Shown here piece by piece: positions 6,200-10,109 of a DNA stretch of 10,109 bases. The notes under the pieces are model-generated. The model had not been told where the DNA came from. It saw only the letters and a program-made list of their open reading frames with translations, and made no database searches. The stretch lies in contig DDLS01000200.1 in NCBI GenBank assembly GCA_002340255.1, positions 1 to 10,109 on the forward strand, in the 5' to 3' direction. Within the stretch, counting starts at the first letter, position 1, and every line of letters starts with the position of its first letter. The translations under genes were made by a program, and so were the position numbers. The stretch is from Cyanobacteria bacterium UBA2566 (GTDB lineage: Bacteria > Cyanobacteriota > Cyanobacteriia > Cyanobacteriales > Desertifilaceae).

Positions 6200-6232
6200 A
6201 GAAACCCGGTTTCTTCAAGAAACCGGGTTTCT
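6200..6232. repeat. Perfect 33-bp palindrome (terminator-like interspersed repeat)
   Basis: AGAAACCCGGTTTCTT (6200-6215) and AAGAAACCGGGTTTCT (6217-6232) are exact reverse complements around a single C. Each arm is itself partly palindromic (AAACCCGGTTT). It begins 7 bp beyond the SPFH stop codon on the minus strand, so it is well placed to end the nfeD-SPFH transcript, though no long U-tract follows. Its form matches palindromic repeats scattered between genes in many filamentous cyanobacteria. Confidence 0.75.
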
Positions 6233-6239
6233 CAGAGGA

Positions 6240-6845
6240 TTAAGAATTGCTATGGGTGGACTGAAGAGAAAGGTTCGCTGATGCGTTTTTTACAAGCAAA
6301 GGTTTTAGCGCTTCATGGCGTAACGGCTCTCCAATTTGAAATTGCCGCAGTTGAACTCGGGTAATTTTAATGCCCCAAGGTTCTGTCGCCACATCTAATT
6401 TTTGCACCAGAGTTTCATTGAGTTGATCTCGTACGGTAAACAGATCGTTCAATTCAACCGTTGCCAGTTCGGTGCGAATATTAATCTCGATTAAATCAAT
6501 GACTGCTTGACGCAAGTTTTTGACTTTATAGCAAGATTTTTCCAGATCGAGAATTTGCCAATAGACAATCATATCGAGGGTGACAGTAATACGATCGCTA
6601 GTCAAGCAAGCTAAAGGCTTCATCTCCAAGGGTTGTTCGCGTAGAGTATCTTTATAGGCAACTTGTTCAAAAAAGGGCACTAAGAACGTCAGTCCAGGTT
6701 CGAGTTTTTTGCCATTATATCGACCCAGATGTTCAACCAAGGCTTGATCGCCCTGTTTAACCACCTTCATACTAGCAGCAAGGGAGGTTCCGCTTAAGGC
6801 AAAGAACAAGAACAGGAACCATTGATATAAGAAGACTTCAATCAT
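6240..6845 (-). CDS. SPFH/Band 7 (stomatin-like) membrane protein, short form
   Basis: This is a stomatin/prohibitin-superfamily protein, expected to sit on one side of a membrane and form oligomeric scaffolds. The chosen ATG (6845) gives 201 residues; an upstream TTG at 6881 without a Shine-Dalgarno would add 12 more. An N-terminal hydrophobic anchor (residues 2-24) precedes the SPFH core: VVKQGDQALVEHLGRYNGKK, EPGLTFLVPFFEQV, LTSDRITVTLDMIVYWQI, NLRQAVIDLIEINIRTELA and WGIKITRVQLRQF. Family proteins usually continue with an Ala/Glu/Arg-rich coiled coil and reach about 250-320 residues. Here the frame instead ends IGEPLRHEALKP plus about 20 unrelated residues, encoded partly by sequence resembling a palindromic repeat (AGCGCTTCATGGCGTAACGG, 6307-6326). 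It is cotranscribed with the NfeD partner just upstream. It may be a shortened but working form or a 3'-truncated gene. Confidence 0.82.
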   Translation of the reverse strand: MIEVFLYQWFLFLFFALSGTSLAASMKVVKQGDQALVEHLGRYNGKKLEPGLTFLVPFFEQVAYKDTLREQPLEMKPLACLTSDRITVTLDMIVYWQILDLEKSCYKVKNLRQAVIDLIEINIRTELATVELNDLFTVRDQLNETLVQKLDVATEPWGIKITRVQLRQFQIGEPLRHEALKPLLVKNASANLSLQSTHSNS

Positions 6846-6886
6846 GATTAAAATCCCAAATAAAGTTGACAGGATAAGCAATAGAC

Positions 6887-7390
6887 TTAAACATCTAAGA
6901 GATGATTGGGGACAACAATTAAGGTGTTGCCTTCTCGACGCAGGACATAGACTTTAGTGTGTGCAGGAATAGCTTGGCGGCGATTTTCACAAGAAGCAGC
7001 CCAAGAATTGCCTTCAAACCGGACTCGACCTATTTCTCCAGCCGGAATTTCCGTGAGGGTAATGGCTTCAGTTGTTTCAAATAAACTCGATGTTTTTTTC
7101 TGTCTAAACAGGGGTCTTATCCATAAGGTGCAAGCACCAGATAGGGACATCCAATAGAGAATTTGTAAGCTATGGGGAATTCGGTAAAAGACATTGCTGC
7201 GCCAGAGGAGAAACGCGACAATCAAGGCGCAAATGCCCATAATTAAGGGCATAAATTTAAAGGCTTTAGGAACTGTTTTGGGTAATAACAGTTCGCTCGA
7301 TCCGAGAATCACTCCAACAATAACCCAAATGATGGCAGGATGGAGTGGGGAAACGGTTTGAGTTGCTAATAGAATTTGAGTAGTTAGCAT
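6887..7390 (-). CDS. NfeD-family membrane protein
   Basis: NfeD proteins are genetic partners of SPFH/stomatin proteins and are thought to act with them in membrane organisation. The 167-residue product is the short NfeD type lacking the ClpP-like protease domain. Three hydrophobic segments (about 18-36, 45-64, 74-92) anchor it. The C-terminal OB-fold domain (about 108-165) carries the signature AGEIGRVRFEGNSWAASCEN, then IPAHTKVYVLRREGNTLIVV. The ATG at 7390 has a strong purine-rich site (AAGGGGAG) about six bases before it. Its stop lies 41 bases before the chosen SPFH ATG, or 5 bases before the alternative TTG, so the two form one minus-strand operon. It diverges from arsS. Confidence 0.88.
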   Translation of the reverse strand: MLTTQILLATQTVSPLHPAIIWVIVGVILGSSELLLPKTVPKAFKFMPLIMGICALIVAFLLWRSNVFYRIPHSLQILYWMSLSGACTLWIRPLFRQKKTSSLFETTEAITLTEIPAGEIGRVRFEGNSWAASCENRRQAIPAHTKVYVLRREGNTLIVVPNHLLDV

Positions 7391-7576
7391 GTTGATCTCC
7401 CCTTGTGGTTAGGGAGTTATCAGGCGATCGCCCCAAGATACGGCAATTTGTTACAAAACTTCATGATTCCCACCCTGTCTATCTCCATTGACCCCTCATC
7501 CATGCATGGCACGATATCTTCAAATAAGATAGAGTATCTAAGGGATAAAACAGTTAGGACACAAATGGTATAGCCT

Positions 7577-7610
7577 ATTTCCCATTCCCTATTCCCTATT
7601 CCCCATTCCT
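7577..7610. repeat. Heptamer tandem repeat (STRR-like) before arsS
   Basis: About five tandem units follow the pattern ATTCCCT/ATTCCCC (exact at 7584-7590, 7591-7597 and 7598-7604, partial on each side). This is the short tandemly repeated type frequent in cyanobacterial spacers. The array ends nine bases before the arsS ATG, where a ribosome-binding site would normally be. Bases 7588-7603 reappear inverted at 8631-8646. Confidence 0.75.
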
Positions 7611-7618
7611 TTTTGCCC

Positions 7619-8605
7619 ATGCTTCAGACCAACATTACCCCCTTTGAGCGTAAACTTCAGGCTCCCCTCACCAAAGAGAAAATTACGGTATTACAAATTA
7701 ATTTAGGTAAACGCTGCAACCTTGCCTGTACCCATTGCCACGTCGAAGCAGGGCCTAAACGCACAGAAGAACTCACTCCAGAAATCTGCAATCAACTGAT
7801 TGAACTGATTGAAAGATTTCCCCAGATCAAAACGGTCGATCTGACGGGAGGAGCGCCAGAACTGAATTATGGCTTTCGCTCCCTTGTCGAATCAGCGAGA
7901 AAAGCGGGTAAAGAAGTAATTGTGCGCTCGAATTTAACCATCTTTTTTGTCGAGGGTTACCAAGATTTACCCCAATACTTTGCAGATCGTCAGGTGCGCG
8001 TAGTTGCCTCTTTACCCTGTTATCTGGAAGATAATGTGGATAAAATGCGTGGAAATGGAGTTTATCACGATTCAATTCGCGCTCTGCAAAAATTAAATCA
8101 ACTCGGTTATGGTCGAGATCCGCATCTCGTTCTAGATTTGGTTTATAATCCGGCAATTCCGAATTCAGAGAAGTTTTCCTTAACGCCAGATCAACAGAAC
8201 TTAGAGAGTGCCTATAAACAGTATTTGCAGGATCATTTTCAGATCGAATTTAATTCCTTGCTGACGATTACGAACTTACCCATTGGGCGCACAAAATTCC
8301 ATCTTCAAAGGAGAAGTATCTATGAACCGTATCTGAATTTCTTGGAAGATAATTTTAATCCTCAGACTATCTCTAGTCTGATGTGCAAACAAGAATTATC
8401 GGTGGATTATTTAGGGCAAGTTTACGATTGTGATTTTAATCAAATGGAAGGCATTCCTGCACGGACTGCCACTGGAGAAACCTTAACCGTAGCCCAACTG
8501 TTAGACTGGGGAACTTTAGATGTAATTCAACAGGTGAGAACCGCTTCCTATTGTTACGGTTGTACAGCAGGAGCGGGTTCAAGTTGTGGGGGTTCTTTGG
8601 TTTAA
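7619..8605 (+). CDS. arsS: Arsenosugar biosynthesis radical SAM protein ArsS
   Basis: ArsS is a radical SAM enzyme proposed to add a 5'-deoxyadenosyl group to dimethylarsenite, giving the precursor of arsenosugars after ArsM methylation. The 328-residue product has the cluster motif CNLACTHC (Cys33, Cys37, Cys40) after VLQINLGKR. HVEAGPKRTEE, the SAM-binding DLTGGAPELNYGFR (about 78-91), VRSNLTIF and VVASLPCYLEDNVDKMRG all fit the family. The C-terminal domain (DUF3641) ends with CYGCTAGAGSSCGGSLV, whose cysteines probably bind auxiliary iron-sulfur clusters. Length is normal. The ATG at 7619 gives the standard N-terminus; a TTG at 7613 would add two residues. No Shine-Dalgarno is visible because a heptamer repeat occupies that region. 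No arsM, arsR or arsenic transporter lies in the window. Confidence 0.92.
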   Translation: MLQTNITPFERKLQAPLTKEKITVLQINLGKRCNLACTHCHVEAGPKRTEELTPEICNQLIELIERFPQIKTVDLTGGAPELNYGFRSLVESARKAGKEVIVRSNLTIFFVEGYQDLPQYFADRQVRVVASLPCYLEDNVDKMRGNGVYHDSIRALQKLNQLGYGRDPHLVLDLVYNPAIPNSEKFSLTPDQQNLESAYKQYLQDHFQIEFNSLLTITNLPIGRTKFHLQRRSIYEPYLNFLEDNFNPQTISSLMCKQELSVDYLGQVYDCDFNQMEGIPARTATGETLTVAQLLDWGTLDVIQQVRTASYCYGCTAGAGSSCGGSLV

Positions 8606-8616
8606 CGAGGTGCTAT

Positions 8617-8646
8617 GGCGCTTCGCGCTAGGGAATAGGGAATAGG
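8617..8646. repeat. Palindromic fragment plus inverted heptamer repeat after arsS
   Basis: GCGC-TTC-GCGC (8618-8628) forms a small GC-rich palindrome, followed by TAGGG and the heptamer run GGGAATAGGGAATAGG (8631-8646). The latter is the exact reverse complement of 7588-7603, so arsS is bracketed by a 16-bp inverted repeat. The stretch begins 12 bp after the arsS stop and may act as a weak terminator. Confidence 0.65.
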
Positions 8647-8746
8647 AAAAACCAGATTTTGCTCTTTACGGGTAGTTTAAATATCTGCGATCTCTGTTTC
8701 TAAGAGAGCATTTAACAGAACCTCTCAATCCCTCCATGTCCCCATC

Positions 8747-8777
8747 CCCTAGCGCAAGGGTCTCCGTAGCGGTATGG
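8747..8777. repeat. Interspersed palindromic repeat fragment upstream of bciB
   Basis: CCCTAGCGC (8747-8755) is the reverse complement of GCGCTAGGG at 8625-8633. It continues AAGGGTCTCCGTAGCGG, a C/G-rich run of the kind found in dispersed cyanobacterial palindromic repeats. It lies 40-70 bp before the bciB ATG, in or near the promoter region. The rest of 8606-8816 shows no gene or clear promoter. Confidence 0.45.
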
Positions 8778-8816
8778 TAATAAGAAGTTGTCCTCTTGCG
8801 ATCGCGTGTTGCCCTC

Positions 8817-10016
8817 ATGACTTCGACTGCTCCCAAGCACCATAAAGCTAAAGCCCTCAAACCCGGTAGCGTGCCTCCGGCGAAAGAACTCTGTAGTCAA
8901 TGTGGGCTGTGCGATACTTACTATATTCACTACGTTAAGGAAGCCTGCGCTTTTATTCATCAGCAGATTCCAGGACTGGAAACGGAAAGTCATGGTAGAG
9001 CGCGTGATTTGGAGAATGAAGATGAACTCTATTTTGGCGTTCACCAGCAGATGATGGCGGCGCGGAAAGTAGAACCCATTGAGGGAGCGCAATGGACAGG
9101 AATTGTGAGTACGATCGCCATTGAAATGTTGACTCAGGGCAAGGTAGAAGGGGTTGTATGCGTTCAAAACACCCCGGAGGATCGATTTCAACCAATGCCG
9201 GTGATTGCCCGCACTCCAGAGGAAATTCTCGCGGCACGGGTGAATAAGCCGACGCTTTCCCCGAATTTGTCGATTTTGGAGCAGGTGGAACAGTCGGGCA
9301 TGAAGCGTTTGCTGGCGATCGGCGTGGGCTGTCAAATTCAAGCCCTGCGAGCGGTTGAGAAGGAATTGGGGTTAGAGAAACTCTATGTGTTGGGAACCCC
9401 TTGTGTGGATAATGTAACTCGCGCTGGGTTGCAAAAGTTTTTGGAAACCACCAGCCGATCGCCGGAAACCGTCGTTCACTACGAGTTTATGCAGGATTTT
9501 CGGGTGCATTTCAAACATGAAGATGGCTCTACGGAAACCGTGCCCTTTTTCGGACTGAAGACCAATCAACTTAAGGATGTGTTCGCACCCTCCTGTATGA
9601 CCTGCTTTGACTATGTGAACTCCCTGGCAGATTTGGTCGTGGGCTATATGGGCGCGCCCTTCGGTTGGCAATGGATTGTTGTTCGTAATGATACAGGTCA
9701 AGAAATGCTGGATCTGGCCATGGAGCAACTGGAAACTCAGCCCGTGATGTCAAAAGGCGATCGCCATCAAGCCGTGCAACAAAGCATTCCCGCCTACGAT
9801 CGAGGCGTTACCCTGCCCATGTGGGCCGCCAAATTAATGGGCGTAGTCATCGAAAAAATCGGCCCCAAAGGGTTAGAATACGCCCGCTTTTCCATCGATT
9901 CCCACTTTACCCGCAACTACCTATATACGAAACGCAACTATCCGGAAAAATTAGAGCAGCATGTGCCAGAGTTTGCCAAGAAAATTGTCGGTCAGTATCA
10001 GTTGCCGGAAGATTAG
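8817..10016 (+). CDS. bciB: Ferredoxin-dependent divinyl chlorophyllide 8-vinyl reductase (BciB type)
   Basis: BciB (the type represented by Synechocystis slr1923) reduces the C8-vinyl group of divinyl (proto)chlorophyllide during chlorophyll synthesis, using reduced ferredoxin, FAD and two [4Fe-4S] clusters. It belongs to the coenzyme F420 hydrogenase/dehydrogenase beta-subunit family, as does plant 7-hydroxymethyl chlorophyll a reductase. The 399-residue product has the cluster motif CSQCGLC (Cys26, Cys29, Cys32), Cys44, the conserved AIGVGCQIQALRAV (167-180), LGTPCVDNVTR (192-202) and the second CxxC in APSCMTCFDYVNSLADLVVGYMG-type sequence (Cys260, Cys263). The ATG at 8817 (MTSTAPKHHKAKALKPG) is preferred over a TTG at 8796. 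There is no clear Shine-Dalgarno. It is transcribed alone. The distinction from a HCAR-type activity rests on organism type and overall similarity. Confidence 0.88.
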   Translation: MTSTAPKHHKAKALKPGSVPPAKELCSQCGLCDTYYIHYVKEACAFIHQQIPGLETESHGRARDLENEDELYFGVHQQMMAARKVEPIEGAQWTGIVSTIAIEMLTQGKVEGVVCVQNTPEDRFQPMPVIARTPEEILAARVNKPTLSPNLSILEQVEQSGMKRLLAIGVGCQIQALRAVEKELGLEKLYVLGTPCVDNVTRAGLQKFLETTSRSPETVVHYEFMQDFRVHFKHEDGSTETVPFFGLKTNQLKDVFAPSCMTCFDYVNSLADLVVGYMGAPFGWQWIVVRNDTGQEMLDLAMEQLETQPVMSKGDRHQAVQQSIPAYDRGVTLPMWAAKLMGVVIEKIGPKGLEYARFSIDSHFTRNYLYTKRNYPEKLEQHVPEFAKKIVGQYQLPED

Positions 10017-10055
10017 TTCTTTCTGTGAGAGTGGGGGGTATTGGGCAGGTGGCTC

Positions 10056-10075
10056 ATGATTGGTTTATCAATCAT
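10056..10075 (+). terminator. Possible hairpin after bciB
   Basis: ATGATTG (10056-10062) and CAATCAT (10069-10075) pair perfectly around GTTTAT, 39 bp after the bciB stop. The stem is AT-rich and has no U-tract, so terminator function is doubtful. It lies two bases before the 32-nt palindromic repeat. Confidence 0.25.
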
Positions 10076-10077
10076 AA

Positions 10078-10109
10078 TTACAGCGCAAAGCGCTGTAACG
10101 GAGTACAGT
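10078..10109. repeat. 32-nt palindromic repeat, copy 2, at the right edge
   Basis: TTACAGCGC (10078-10086) pairs with GCGCTGTAA (10090-10098) around AAA, and the tail CGGAGTACAGT reaches the window end. It matches 146-177 in length and layout. Read on the minus strand it encodes YCTPLQRFAL and a stop, parallel to YCTSLQREAL and stop at the end of the IS630 remnant, so it may be the tail of a second IS630 copy lying beyond the window. Confidence 0.65.

Noticed and set aside
6170..6364. Plus-strand open frame of 64 codons across the palindrome
   Set aside because: It overlaps the 33-bp palindrome and the 3' end of the SPFH gene on the other strand and has no protein-like features.
7420..7620. 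Minus-strand open frame of 66 codons over the nfeD-arsS spacer
   Set aside because: Its start reads WGIGNREWEIGY, the typical false translation of cyanobacterial heptamer repeats, and the rest shows no domain.
7827..8156. Minus-strand frame of 109 codons inside arsS
   Set aside because: The radical SAM gene on the plus strand explains this region fully.
8712..9341. Long minus-strand open frame of 209 codons
   Set aside because: It lies antisense to the well-supported bciB gene and its translation shows no recognisable domain.

Overview
The window looks like cyanobacterial chromosome. It encodes a photosystem I subunit (PsaK), a PSII-associated S4-domain protein, a CPP1-like J-domain membrane protein and a cyanobacterial-type BciB 8-vinyl reductase. 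The HIP1 octamer GCGATCGC occurs at least eight times in 10.1 kb (1645, 2272, 4384, 5025, 5343, 7424, 8798, 9757), against about one per 65 kb expected by chance. Heptamer repeats, short palindromic repeats and IS630 debris suggest a repeat-rich, probably filamentous species. The species cannot be named from this alone.

Layout, left to right. Positions 1-745 are mobile-element debris: a decayed IS630-family transposase on the minus strand (internal deletion plus a nonsense codon), followed in the same frame by an unidentified open stretch running off the left edge. Next come a tight plus-strand pair, a YbjN-domain protein and a lipoate/octanoate transferase-like enzyme (828-2026). Then psaK (minus) and trpF (plus) diverge from a shared regulatory region. 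An OmpR-family response regulator with no kinase beside it (minus) and a CPP1-like protein (plus) diverge from a 429-bp spacer holding three stem-loops. A clear terminator and a small Uma2-nuclease remnant separate the CPP1-like gene from the S4-domain gene (minus). A 328-bp spacer with a perfect 33-bp palindrome leads to a minus-strand NfeD/SPFH operon whose SPFH member is short. On the right, arsS (radical SAM arsenosugar enzyme) and bciB lie on the plus strand, separated by palindromic repeat fragments. The window ends in a second copy of the 32-nt palindromic repeat found at position 146.

Most genes are housekeeping or photosynthetic functions in small independent units. The only operons supported by the sequence are ybjN-lipoyl transferase and nfeD-SPFH. 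I found no convincing undescribed multi-gene system (defence, CRISPR, biosynthetic cluster). The points most worth a second look are the repeats and gene remnants, the stem-loop cluster, the shortened SPFH protein and the arsS gene standing without arsenic genes.
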